Source: Bacillota bacterium
GTDB taxonomy: Bacteria; Bacillota; Clostridia; DSM-8532
DNA: 5,933 nucleotides
Direction: 5' to 3'
NCBI GenBank assembly: GCA_023446675.1
Contig: JAEXPO010000572.1
Location: forward strand, 1-5,933
The notes under the pieces were generated by a model. The model saw nothing but the letters and a program-made list of their open reading frames with translations, made no database searches and was not told the DNA's origin. Numbering within the stretch: the first letter of the stretch is position 1; every line of letters begins with the position of its first letter. The translations under genes and the position numbers were made by a program. Below, piece by piece: positions 1 to 5,289 of the stretch.

Positions 1-611
1 TCAATAACAAGGGCATTTTTGTCTTCCAGGTGCTTCTTATAGCCATAAGCAGCAAAGGAACCGATATGCCGCCCCTTTTCCCTCTTTTTGTCAAAAACTT
101 TTCTCACGTTTTCAGATGTATCCTTGGCATGGCTTTCATTAAGCACGCCCTGAACAGGTACACCGATATTCATTGCTCCGTGGGGATCCTTGTAGGTATC
201 TATAGGCTGCTGATATAGAGAAATAAATCTTACCTGATGAAGGACGAACCAATCCTCCAGATAATACCCCTGATCCGCATGATTTCTAAAACTGCGGGCC
301 AGATTTTTAACAACGACACAATTCACCCTTCCCGCCTCAATCCCACGGAGCAGCCTTTGAAATGCCGGACGCTCATCGTCCGTTGTACCGCTTACACCAT
401 CATCCACAAATTCATCGACAAAGATGTATTTATCCTCGTCGTATTGATTGTTCAGCCAATCATTCAAAATGAGTCTCTGATTATGGACGCTCTCTGACTC
501 GTCAAACCTCTTGGAATCCTCACGGGAAAGACGAATGTAAAATGCCACATACCAAACCTTATTTTTACTTGTTACAGACAGGGTCTCATTCCGGGCCTTG
601 GGCCTTGCCAT
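1..611 (-). CDS. Large serine recombinase (site-specific integrase), N-terminal part, cut by the left window edge
   Basis: This gene encodes a serine recombinase that would integrate and excise a mobile element by double-strand cleavage and strand exchange through a covalent phosphoserine link. The 203 visible residues cover the resolvase-type catalytic domain (about 20-165) and the start of the linker to the recombinase domain. The motif YIRLSRED at 25-32 supplies the likely nucleophile Ser29 and Arg27. DDGVSGT at 70-76, followed by ERPAFQRLL, is the usual second block. NLARSFRN at 103-110 gives Arg106 and Arg109, matching the paired arginines of gamma-delta resolvase. The ATG at 611 has a GGGAGGGG ribosome binding site about six bases upstream. 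The frame stays open to the edge, so the zinc-ribbon and coiled-coil C-terminal half lies outside. It follows two small genes on the same strand and is probably cotranscribed with them. The family call is firm; whether the whole enzyme is intact cannot be seen. Confidence 0.93.
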   Translation of the reverse strand, partial: MARPKARNETLSVTSKNKVWYVAFYIRLSREDSKRFDESESVHNQRLILNDWLNNQYDEDKYIFVDEFVDDGVSGTTDDERPAFQRLLRGIEAGRVNCVVVKNLARSFRNHADQGYYLEDWFVLHQVRFISLYQQPIDTYKDPHGAMNIGVPVQGVLNESHAKDTSENVRKVFDKKREKGRHIGSFAAYGYKKHLEDKNALVI

Positions 612-613
612 AT

Positions 614-691
614 CTACCCCTCCCAGTCGCCATACACCTGGTAAATCATTGACTTAAGAGCTATCATTGCTGTAGCATGAAATAAAATCAC
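614..691 (-). CDS. Small ORF between the DUF6870-like gene and the recombinase, possibly an eroded SHOCT-like protein
   Basis: This is a 25-codon ORF starting at a GTG that overlaps the TGA of the upstream gene as GTGA, a classic translational-coupling arrangement. It ends in TAG two bases before the recombinase ATG. The residues VILFHATAMIALKSM resemble, from memory, the opening of short SHOCT-like proteins (ILYHATMAAIKAML type) that often sit just before large serine recombinases in clostridial mobile elements. The rest of that family, roughly 20-30 more residues with a GLI..EEY motif, is missing, so this may be a shortened remnant. An internal ATG at residue 9 is another possible start. 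The recombinase ribosome binding site lies inside its last codons. Expression as a real peptide is uncertain. Confidence 0.35.
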   Translation of the reverse strand: MILFHATAMIALKSMIYQVYGDWEG

Positions 692-951
692 AGGCCGCTC
701 TTTTTGCGAAGCAGAAAGCTTGTCATTAGCTCTCCCAGCGTAGGACCATCCTCTGTGAATTCCACTTTAACGCCTAATTCGCCATAGCGGAAGCAGTAGG
801 GGTTTTTTGTTTTTTCAAGGACATACTCTATTCTTTCCATCTTTGAAAGGCTGTTATCGAATTGGAAGCCTTGAACATCAACAAGTGTATTCTTGTCAAT
901 ATTCCGAATATCTGTGCTCTGCAGAGTATTCAATTCTTTGTTGGTTAGCAT
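688..951 (-). CDS. Small DUF6870-like protein of mobile elements (87 aa)
   Basis: This small, charged, soluble protein of unknown function has no signal peptide or membrane segment. Its layout is an N-terminal helix with LTNKELNTLQ, a DIRNIDKNTLVDVQ segment (about 15-28), a SKMERIEYVLEKTKNPYCFR block (about 36-55), and a tail with VKVEFTEDGPTLGELMTSFLL. That order matches my recollection of the DUF6870 family, which is common beside serine recombinases and conjugative transposon genes in Clostridia; I could not search to confirm. The ATG at 951 is preferred: GGGGAGA lies nine bases upstream, whereas the in-frame GTG at 957 would leave only three bases. The stop codon overlaps the GTG of the next small ORF, so this gene heads a likely three-gene operon with the recombinase. 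Confidence 0.7.
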   Translation of the reverse strand: MLTNKELNTLQSTDIRNIDKNTLVDVQGFQFDNSLSKMERIEYVLEKTKNPYCFRYGELGVKVEFTEDGPTLGELMTSFLLRKKSGL

Positions 952-986
952 AATCACGTCTCTCCCCGTTTAAATGGGTATACATG

Positions 987-1016
987 ATTATCTATATGAT
1001 TCTTTCTGATTGTCCT
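987..1016 (-). promoter_or_regulatory. Weak candidate promoter for the recombinase operon
   Basis: On the minus strand AGGACA is followed after 18 bases by GATAAT, within a TATAGATAAT stretch, ending about 35 bases before the ATG at 951. The -10 match is good and the -35 match is poor. It is the only plausible sigma-A-like site I see upstream of this operon. Confidence 0.25.
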
Positions 1017-1078
1017 ATGAGCCGGCTCAGGCGGCTTTAGACGCTGCTTATGTATTCCGGGCCGCTTTGGTCCTCTCC

Positions 1079-1378
1079 TTAGGAGTTCACCGGGTAAAAT
1101 CTTTTTCTTAAAATAACTGTCCCGGTGGGGCCAGTGGGTCCTGTAGGTCCTCCAGCAGGGCCTGTAGGTCCGGTAGGACCAGTAGGTCCGGTGGGACCAA
1201 TAGGTCCGGGAAACCCTCTATGCCCACGCGGACAGGGCTTGCAGTCTTTGTTCTTGCAAGGATCATGGCACGGTTCAGGCTCCGGTTTGCCGCAAGGCCG
1301 CTGAGATCCGTACTCTCTGAAATCGCGTTTGCGGCAATCTTTTTCATATGGATTACTTTCATATTCGTCTTTATACAT
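1079..1378 (-). CDS. Short collagen-like protein, spore-surface type (99 aa), possibly a truncated paralogue
   Basis: The protein has a hydrophilic N-terminal region (1-51) with six cysteines (15, 29, 37, 41, 46, 49), then a collagen-like stalk of Gly-X-Y triplets (about 52-86, mostly GPT), then only 13 residues (TVILRKRFYPVNS). There is no globular C-terminal domain and no signal peptide. By family analogy with BclA-type proteins it would form trimeric filaments on the spore coat or exosporium. One extra glycine at GPAGGPT (76-77) breaks the triplet register. The ATG at 1378 is chosen because AGAGGTG lies five bases upstream; the frame is open further upstream to 1486, but those ATGs lack a ribosome binding site and that segment looks like promoter DNA. 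The N-terminus closely matches the next collagen-like gene (MYKDE-ES...EKDC..), so the two arose by duplication. The abrupt ending next to a mobile element suggests loss of a C-terminal domain, though short collagen-like proteins do exist. Confidence 0.75.
   Translation of the reverse strand: MYKDEYESNPYEKDCRKRDFREYGSQRPCGKPEPEPCHDPCKNKDCKPCPRGHRGFPGPIGPTGPTGPTGPTGPAGGPTGPTGPTGTVILRKRFYPVNS
1121..1225 (-). repeat. Collagen-like GPT triplet repeat tract (gene 1)
   Basis: A nine-base-period coding repeat encodes about eleven Gly-X-Y triplets, mainly Gly-Pro-Thr with one Gly-Pro-Ala. One inserted glycine codon interrupts the register at residues 76-77. Such tracts can change length by slippage or recombination. 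Confidence 0.85.
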
Positions 1379-1475
1379 AAATTCACCTCTTTCAATTGAG
1401 TAACCGTCTGATACATAATATGATAGCTTGTCAATATGGTGCATTTTTATAACTGTCTTAGCGTTTTTGGGAGAA
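1376..1475 (-). repeat. Duplicated leader, copy 1 (pairs with 2810-2909)
   Basis: These 100 bases, from the start codon outward, align without gaps to the leader of the second collagen-like gene with about 18 mismatches (about 82% identity). Similarity extends well upstream of the start codon, covering promoter and ribosome binding site, so the duplication included the regulatory region. Confidence 0.8.
1415..1440 (-). promoter_or_regulatory. Sigma-K-like promoter of the short collagen-like gene
   Basis: On the minus strand AC is followed by 16 bases and CATATTAT, close to the Bacillus/Clostridium sigma-K pattern (AC, 16-17 bases, CATA-NNN-T). The ATG lies 36 bases beyond the -10. This fits late mother-cell expression of a spore-surface protein. 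The same spacing occurs in the second leader, but the pattern is short and could arise by chance. Confidence 0.45.
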
Positions 1476-1543
1476 TAATATAACATTGCGTATTGTAATA
1501 CGGCATAATAGCAAAACAGAGTATGGCTTATGATATTATTCCA

Positions 1544-2812
1544 TCAGCGTTGATCATGAATGCTTGCTGCACTGTTATTAGCCGAGAGCTTTGTCAAATT
1601 ATCATAAGGCACACCTGCAGTTGTGCCAGGCAGCAAAACGATATCGACCGTATTTGAAGGTGTAGCCCATGAATTTCCTGAAAATACAAATAACCCTAAA
1701 TCTACTACAAAACCACGTGTGTTATATATTACATTGTTAACGATATGCCCATTTGTTCCAGGATTCAAATAAGCAGTCTGTCTCAAAGAGTAAAAAATAT
1801 TATTGCGGACGGTTAGATTTCGTGTATTGTTTGAAAGAGATACAAAGCCTCTGTTTAATATCCAGCCTGTAGACGGGCCTGCCTGGGGCGGTCCAAAAAT
1901 AGTATTGTTTATGATCCGGTGATTCAAGCCTCCAATTTGTATAAATTCTACAGGATATGGCAAATCACTGGTTATGGTAAAGCCATCTAAAGTTATGCCG
2001 TTACCCAATATCAAAAAAGGAATAATCGGAGTTTGTAAAATGAGCATTGTACCTGCATAGCCCTTTAATGTTACACCGGCTTTATTGACTATAATCTGAG
2101 TTTTTAATAAGTAGGTACCCGTCAGAACATGTACAGTACCGGCAGGTGAAACAGCAGCCACACCTTCCTGAATGCTTCCAAAGGGATTTGCCTGGGAACC
2201 GTCGCCACCTGTCGCTCCGGCCAATACGTATACATTAAACGGATTTGGTGCTGCTCCGGCAGAGCCAATAGCTGCGGCTGGACGAATCAGGCCTTTTGTT
2301 CCGGTAGTATCGGTAGATCCGATATTACTAAATACCGTTCCGGTTGGTCCGGTTGGTCCAGTTAGAGCTGGATTTTCAATTCTTATAACAGCCGAGCTGC
2401 CAACGCCTTGAGAAATATCTATATTCAGGGTGCTGGATTCTAGAAATATTGTTTCACCAAAGCCCACCAATTCAATACCAAAAGGGTTCGCAACATAAAA
2501 CAAGAAATTACCCGGAACAAAGGTGCCAGTCGGACCTGTTGGGCCTGTAGCACCAGTTGGACCCGTTGAGCCTGTAGCGCCGCCTGGACCCGTTGGGCCT
2601 GTAGCACCGGCTGGATCTGGAAAGCCTCTCGGACCCTTTGGACATGGTCTGCAGCCGCTACTCCCGTGTGGATCATTCCATGAGGATTGTCGATGCTCAT
2701 GGCCTAATTCCGGCTGAACCCGGCCACACGGCTGTTGAAGTTCGTATGCTCTGGTGTCATGCCCGTGGCAATCTTTTTCAAGTAAGTCGCTTTCATTTTC
2801 ATCCTTATACAT
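1544..2812 (-). CDS. Collagen-like protein with C-terminal right-handed beta-helix domain, spore-surface type (422 aa)
   Basis: Domains in order are: a hydrophilic Cys-containing N-terminal region (1-59; Cys 15, 29, 54, 57); a collagen stalk (60-96) of about twelve triplets (GPT, GAT, GST, GPG); a hydrophobic beta-rich linker (about 98-150); a second very short GPTGPTG stretch (152-158); an Ala/Gly-rich spacer; and from about 193 a pectate-lyase-like beta-helix domain to near the end. The beta-helix entry is recognisable as NVYVLAGATGGDGSQANPFG, then SIQEGVAAV and VHVLTGTY, with later turns such as NNTIFG, NLTVRNNIFYS and HIVNNVIYNT. A catalytic role is not evident; binding or a structural role on the spore surface is more likely. 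The ATG at 2812 is chosen to match its paralogue and has GGTG five bases upstream; the frame is open to 2878 without a ribosome binding site. Residue 66 is Asp where the triplet pattern expects Gly. No signal peptide is present, as in BclA-type proteins deposited from the mother cell. Confidence 0.85.
   Translation of the reverse strand: MYKDENESDLLEKDCHGHDTRAYELQQPCGRVQPELGHEHRQSSWNDPHGSSGCRPCPKGPRGFPDPAGATGPTGPGGATGSTGPTGATGPTGPTGTFVPGNFLFYVANPFGIELVGFGETIFLESSTLNIDISQGVGSSAVIRIENPALTGPTGPTGTVFSNIGSTDTTGTKGLIRPAAAIGSAGAAPNPFNVYVLAGATGGDGSQANPFGSIQEGVAAVSPAGTVHVLTGTYLLKTQIIVNKAGVTLKGYAGTMLILQTPIIPFLILGNGITLDGFTITSDLPYPVEFIQIGGLNHRIINNTIFGPPQAGPSTGWILNRGFVSLSNNTRNLTVRNNIFYSLRQTAYLNPGTNGHIVNNVIYNTRGFVVDLGLFVFSGNSWATPSNTVDIVLLPGTTAGVPYDNLTKLSANNSAASIHDQR
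2525..2635 (-). repeat. Collagen-like Gly-X-Y repeat tract (gene 2)
   Basis: This stretch encodes about twelve consecutive triplets (GPR, GFP, DPA, GAT, GPT, GPG, GAT, GST, GPT, GAT, GPT, GPT). The register is kept throughout, but the third triplet begins with Asp (GAT) rather than Gly. A second mini-tract (GPTGPTG) is coded near 2339-2359. Confidence 0.85.
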
Positions 2813-2909
2813 AAATTCACCACTTCCTATAGAGCAATCATCTGATACATAATACGGAAGGTTATCATTATGGTGCATTTTTATTATTGTCTTAGCTTTT
2901 TCAGGAGAA
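2810..2909 (-). repeat. Duplicated leader, copy 2 (pairs with 1376-1475)
   Basis: This is the leader of the beta-helix collagen gene, about 82% identical without gaps to the leader of the short collagen-like gene. The blocks around the proposed -10 (GTATTATGTATCAGA against ATATTATGTATCAGA) and the segment TAAAAATGCACCATA are the best conserved. Confidence 0.8.
2849..2874 (-). promoter_or_regulatory. Sigma-K-like promoter of the beta-helix collagen gene
   Basis: AC, 16 bases, then CGTATTAT on the minus strand, with the same spacing and distance to the start codon as in the paralogue. The second base of the -10 is G instead of the preferred A, so it may be weaker than the copy at 1415-1440. 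Confidence 0.4.
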
Positions 2910-2951
2910 ACAGGTCCTTCAATCCCCAGCCCGGATAAGTTCCGGCAAAGA

Positions 2952-2976
2952 AAAAAGCGGTATTTTCATACCACTC
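2952..2976 (-). terminator. Rho-independent terminator after the beta-galactosidase remnant
   Basis: Read on the minus strand, an eight-pair stem (AGTGGTAT / ATACCGCT, one U-G pair) with a GAAA tetraloop is followed by a run of T. It lies about 50 bases past the TAA at 3026, where the terminator of the former glycosidase gene would sit, and separates it from the collagen-like gene. Confidence 0.75.
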
Positions 2977-3025
2977 TTCCTGCATGACGGTGTATTCATT
3001 TTTGGGGTTACTGATGCGACATTCC

Positions 3026-3712
3026 TTAACCAAGGAGGAGGACATCCCTGGCCTTCACCGCAACCGTACCGGTCAGGTCTTCTCCGGCAAGAAGGTTTCT
3101 GTAGATATTGCCTCCAAGCTCCACCCAGGCTTCCCTATGATTATGATTTATAATAAAGAAGGTGTCGGCTCCCTCTGCGGTACGCTTAGTAACTTCTACT
3201 CCCGAGTCTGCTTCCAATACAGGGGAGATGCCCTTTTCATCGAGGATACGGGCTGCAAGAGAAGCCAGAAAGCTTTCTTCCGGTTCTGTTCCCACATAGT
3301 AAGCAAGACCCTTTCCATATCGGTTTAGGGTAAAGCAGGGAACCCCTTCGTAAAAATCTGTGGCATAACGGGCAAGAACCTTTGCTCCCCGGCTATGTAT
3401 GACATCACATAAAAAGCCGCAGGCATAGCGGCCTTCTTTAATGCTCCCTGCCGACGCTTCCATAAGCATGCTGTTCTTCTCTCCCGGAAACAGAGCGTCG
3501 GTTTCTTCAACCCAAATTCCTAGCACGTCCTTTAAAGGGCCCGGATATTCACCGAAAACGCAGCGATCGTTTTCATCCGCAAGACCAGTCATAGTCGTAG
3601 CCAGAAGAGTTCCGCCGTTTTTTACAAATTCCTTCAGCTTCTCCCCAATGCGGTCCTTCATCATGTAAAGCATGGGTGATACTCCAAAGGCTCGGCCAGC
3701 GAAAGCTTCCAA
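3026..3712 (-). pseudogene. GH42 beta-galactosidase remnant, C-terminal half only
   Basis: About 228 codons match the trimerisation and C-terminal beta domains of family GH42 beta-galactosidases (hydrolysis of beta-galactosides). Characteristic stretches are SPMLYMMK, EFVKNGGTLLATTMTG, GPLKDVLGIWVEETDAL, CGFLCDVIHSRGAKVLARYATDFYEGVP (in two blocks) and NRYGKGLAYYVGTEPEE; the tail has FFIINHNHREA and LLAGEDLTGTV. The approximately 400-residue N-terminal TIM barrel with both catalytic glutamates is absent, so it cannot be an active enzyme. The first frame-compatible start is a TTG inside a fragment of a different gene, without a ribosome binding site. Homology starts at about FGVSPMLY (near 3680), at a junction with the upstream glycosidase-like fragment in another frame. 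The C-terminus and following terminator are intact, so the lesion is an internal deletion rather than decay from the end. Confidence 0.85.
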
Positions 3713-4119
3713 TCCGTTACAACCGTCTGCGTCCTATTAGGGATATACCTTATTAATGAAGCGCTGTCAAGTCCTGACGTGGCATATACCGCAGCCTCCC
3801 CCGGCTCCAGCGAAAGGCTCAGTTCTTTATCTTCAAGGTTCACAGGATCTATGCCGTTCTTAAGCCCGTCATATTTTAAGAGCACACAGCTTTCCTCACC
3901 GTTTAAGCGTATGGAAGTACAAACACTCTTTGTTGGGCTTCCGTTAAAAAACATATAGATATGTCCGTCTTCATGGCGGTATTTACATCCCCGCAGAAAC
4001 GGCAGGGGCATGTGCACCCCAAAAACGGTTTTAACGGCTTCTCTTACGAATAGGGCCAATTCATCAAGTGCGGTTACCCTCACATAATCTTCAAAATCCT
4101 TTGGAAGGGCTTCGCCAGC
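3661..4119 (-). pseudogene. Glycosidase-like C-terminal fragment, both ends lost
   Basis: The open frame runs from just after a TAA (4120-4122) to a TGA at 3661. The visible protein (EALPKDFEDYVRVTALDELALFV..., then HIYMFFNGSPTKSV, LSLSLEPGEAAVY and VVTDWKLSLAEPLEY in order) has the look of the C-terminal region of a large glycoside hydrolase of the GH2/GH106-like kind: a catalytic-domain edge, then a beta-sandwich with an MFFN segment and an EPGE motif. I cannot assign the family. A GTG at 4083 could serve as a start but lacks a ribosome binding site, and similarity-like sequence continues upstream of it. Its last about 10 residues run in a different frame over the start of the GH42 remnant, so a deletion fused the two genes out of frame. 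Almost certainly non-functional. Confidence 0.6.
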
Positions 4120-4137
4120 TTATCCCTCCTTGGTACT

Positions 4138-4236
4138 GACGCGGCTCCCGCTTATGAGCAAACCGACAAAGCACTTATTATTCATCTTCCCTATGCGCCT
4201 CCCTGTGAACACGCCTATGTTATTAAACTGAATTAA
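4138..4236 (+). pseudogene. Possible plus-strand C-terminal gene remnant (about 32 codons)
   Basis: In one plus-strand frame, about 32 codons (AAPAYEQTDKALIIHLPY, then CEHAYVIKLN) end in TAA at 4234-4236, 20 bases before a plus-oriented terminator that otherwise has no gene to serve. The composition and alternating hydrophobics fit the last beta-strands of an enzyme such as a glycosidase. The frame stays open to the left, but from about 4125 it enters the opposite-strand glycosidase-like fragment, so the N-terminal part is gone. No family is recognised. The remnant reading is an inference from position and terminator polarity. Confidence 0.35.
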
Positions 4237-4256
4237 CCATGAAGCCAAAGCTTCTC

Positions 4257-4296
4257 GGGCTTGCCGTCCTTTTTTCATTGACAGCAAGCCCTTTTT
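4257..4296 (+). terminator. Plus-oriented rho-independent terminator
   Basis: GGGCTTGC (4257-4264) pairs with GCAAGCCC (4284-4291); the stem extends past one mismatch through GTC/GAC, with a T-rich loop, and is followed by TTTTT (4292-4296). On the minus strand no T run follows the stem, so it works for plus-strand transcription. The only candidate upstream is the short remnant ending at 4236. Confidence 0.75.
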
Positions 4297-4399
4297 GTTA
4301 TTAGGATCTTTTTGTTTTGCATTAAAAACCAGGAAACATCGTCAAATCAAAAGGCACCTTACAAATTTGATTCACTTCTTCTATTGCCTTATTTGTAGC
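4297..4399. other. Intergenic AT-rich segment with no gene seen
   Basis: No coding frame with a start and ribosome binding site was found here. Read on the minus strand after the membrane-protein stop, there is a weak inverted repeat (AATCAAA ... TTTGATT, with inner AAGG/CCTT) that might form a poor terminator for the MarR operon. Confidence 0.3.
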
Positions 4400-4795
4400 T
4401 TAAGGAACAGCGTTTGCATTCATGGCAAGACCTAAAATAAGCAATAATACAGCTGATATTATAAAAGCTCCGAATGTTCTCCAAAATCTATAATATAGTG
4501 CTTCAACCAAAGCATATAGGGTATAAGCACCTAAAATAAAAACAAAGCCGAATTTATAGTAAGAATGAGAAAGGTACGAAAACAAACCTGTTGATAAAAA
4601 AAGTATGCCAAATGAAAACATACATAGGGTTTTTGCTTTTATTTGTTTATTTGTGGTATTATCAGGCAGTTCCCTGTGTTGCTTTTTAGCCGATTCAAGT
4701 CCATTGTTTTTTAACAAATAAGTAATGTTTGATATTGTTTGCATAGCTCCAAAAGCAACAAAAAATGCTCGGATAATTTCAAACATCCATGTCAT
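4400..4795 (-). CDS. Small four-helix membrane protein in a MarR operon (131 aa), family unknown
   Basis: The protein is strongly hydrophobic, with four likely membrane helices at about 5-28, 57-75, 80-101 and 107-126. A charged, soluble loop (about 29-55, rich in Lys, Asn and Gln) separates helix 1 from helix 2. No transport motif, catalytic residue or known family signature is evident; it is too short for an MFS or MATE exporter, and its layout does not match an SMR pump (about 105 aa, Glu in helix 1). The ATG at 4795 has AGGAGG eight bases upstream, and its first 17 bases overlap the end of the marR-like gene, so translation is probably coupled. It is likely controlled by the MarR protein and could be a stress, permeability or transport accessory protein. 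Function is not assigned. Confidence 0.8.
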   Translation of the reverse strand: MTWMFEIIRAFFVAFGAMQTISNITYLLKNNGLESAKKQHRELPDNTTNKQIKAKTLCMFSFGILFLSTGLFSYLSHSYYKFGFVFILGAYTLYALVEALYYRFWRTFGAFIISAVLLLILGLAMNANAVP

Positions 4796-5222
4796 TTTTA
4801 CCGCCTCCTAAGTTTGATATCAGTATATTTAAACATCTATTAAATACGCTGATTTCAGTATCAGTTAACCCCTGAACAGCTAAATAATTAACATTTTCAG
4901 CCAATAAAGAAACTTCATTTGCAATCGAAACCGCTACCGGTAAAATTTTTACACGGTAGCTCCTGCGATCATTTTCAAACAATTCCTTTTGCAATAGTCC
5001 TTTTGATATGAGCTTATCAATGACAGCTCCGCATGTAGCTCTATCCGTATTTAGCTTATCGGCAATTTCCGCTTGCGATAAATTATCTTCCAACGATAAT
5101 AATTTTAAGACGGCCCACTGTGCAGTTGTAATGTCATAATTTTTAAGTAATACATCAAGTTTTCTTTTTATTAACCTTGCGCTTGTATTGAGAAGATAAC
5201 CTAAAGACTGCTGTATTTCCAA
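4779..5222 (-). CDS. MarR-family transcriptional regulator (147 aa, TTG start)
   Basis: This is a winged-helix DNA-binding repressor, dimeric in its family, usually released by small phenolic or oxidative ligands. Residues 1-30 form the dimerisation helix. The helix-turn-helix is about 49-72 (LSQAEIADKLNTDRATCGAVIDKL), written here as one known motif position. The wing follows at 80-93 with the conserved DRR (85-87) before SYRVKIL. The C-terminal helices (about 97-140) complete the dimer arm. Length is typical. The TTG at 5222 is the preferred start: AGGAGG (5230-5235) sits seven bases upstream. A longer in-frame TTG at 5240 would place that Shine-Dalgarno inside the coding region and lacks its own. 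A single cysteine (Cys64) in the recognition helix region might be redox-responsive, but that is speculative. It is first in a two-gene operon, and palindromes in its promoter suggest autorepression. Confidence 0.92.
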   Translation of the reverse strand: MEIQQSLGYLLNTSARLIKRKLDVLLKNYDITTAQWAVLKLLSLEDNLSQAEIADKLNTDRATCGAVIDKLISKGLLQKELFENDRRSYRVKILPVAVSIANEVSLLAENVNYLAVQGLTDTEISVFNRCLNILISNLGGGKNDMDV

Positions 5223-5244
5223 AAAAATTCCTCCTGACAAATTT

Positions 5245-5262
5245 ATTATCTCTATAGATAAT
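5245..5262 (-). promoter_or_regulatory. Inverted repeat in the marR 5' leader
   Basis: ATTATCT and AGATAAT form perfect seven-base arms around CTAT, about ten bases upstream of the AGGAGG of the regulator. It may be an extra operator half-site pair or an RNA stem-loop near the ribosome binding site. The arm sequence differs from the two palindromes further upstream. Confidence 0.4.
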
Positions 5263-5273
5263 CACTGCAATAT

Positions 5274-5289
5274 AATATGCTTACATATT
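5274..5289 (-). promoter_or_regulatory. Second MarR operator-like palindrome
   Basis: AATATG, four bases, CATATT: a perfect inverted repeat just downstream of the -10. Its core (ATATGTAAGCATAT on the minus strand) resembles the main palindrome GTATGTATACATAC. The two centres are 15 bases apart. Confidence 0.5.

Noticed and set aside
30..497. Two plus-strand ORFs (62 and 86 codons)
   Set aside because: They lie antisense to the recombinase catalytic domain and show no family features.
1020..1036. AGCCG / CGGCT hairpin as a terminator for the short collagen-like gene
   Set aside because: The stem is only five pairs and no T run follows on the minus strand.
1121..1225. Short regular repeats that could suggest CRISPR or a minisatellite
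   Set aside because: The period is nine bases with no spacers, fully explained by Gly-Pro-Thr coding.
1108..1434. A 108-codon minus-strand ORF overlapping the short collagen-like gene
   Set aside because: It is a shifted frame of the GPT repeats (giving LLVLPDL repeats); the collagen frame has the ribosome binding site and the homologous partner.
1489..1502. CGTATTGTAATACG inverted repeat after the beta-helix collagen gene as a terminator
   Set aside because: The loop is two bases and no T run follows; it may be a chance AT-rich palindrome.
2523..2717. Plus-strand Pro/Val/Gly-rich ORF (PVGPVGPV repeats)
   Set aside because: It is the antisense reading of the collagen repeat, whose codons give open, repetitive frames on both strands.
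2984..3668. Plus-strand ORFs of 114 and 75 codons
   Set aside because: They are antisense to the well-recognised GH42 remnant.
4120..4185. Minus-strand 21-codon ORF (MNNKCFVGLL...) with GGGAAG just before its ATG
   Set aside because: It has no recognisable content, ends in TAA at the edge of the glycosidase-like fragment, and lies opposite the better-supported plus-strand remnant.
5223..5240. Longer marR start at TTG 5240
   Set aside because: The extra codons contain the AGGAGG used for the TTG at 5222.
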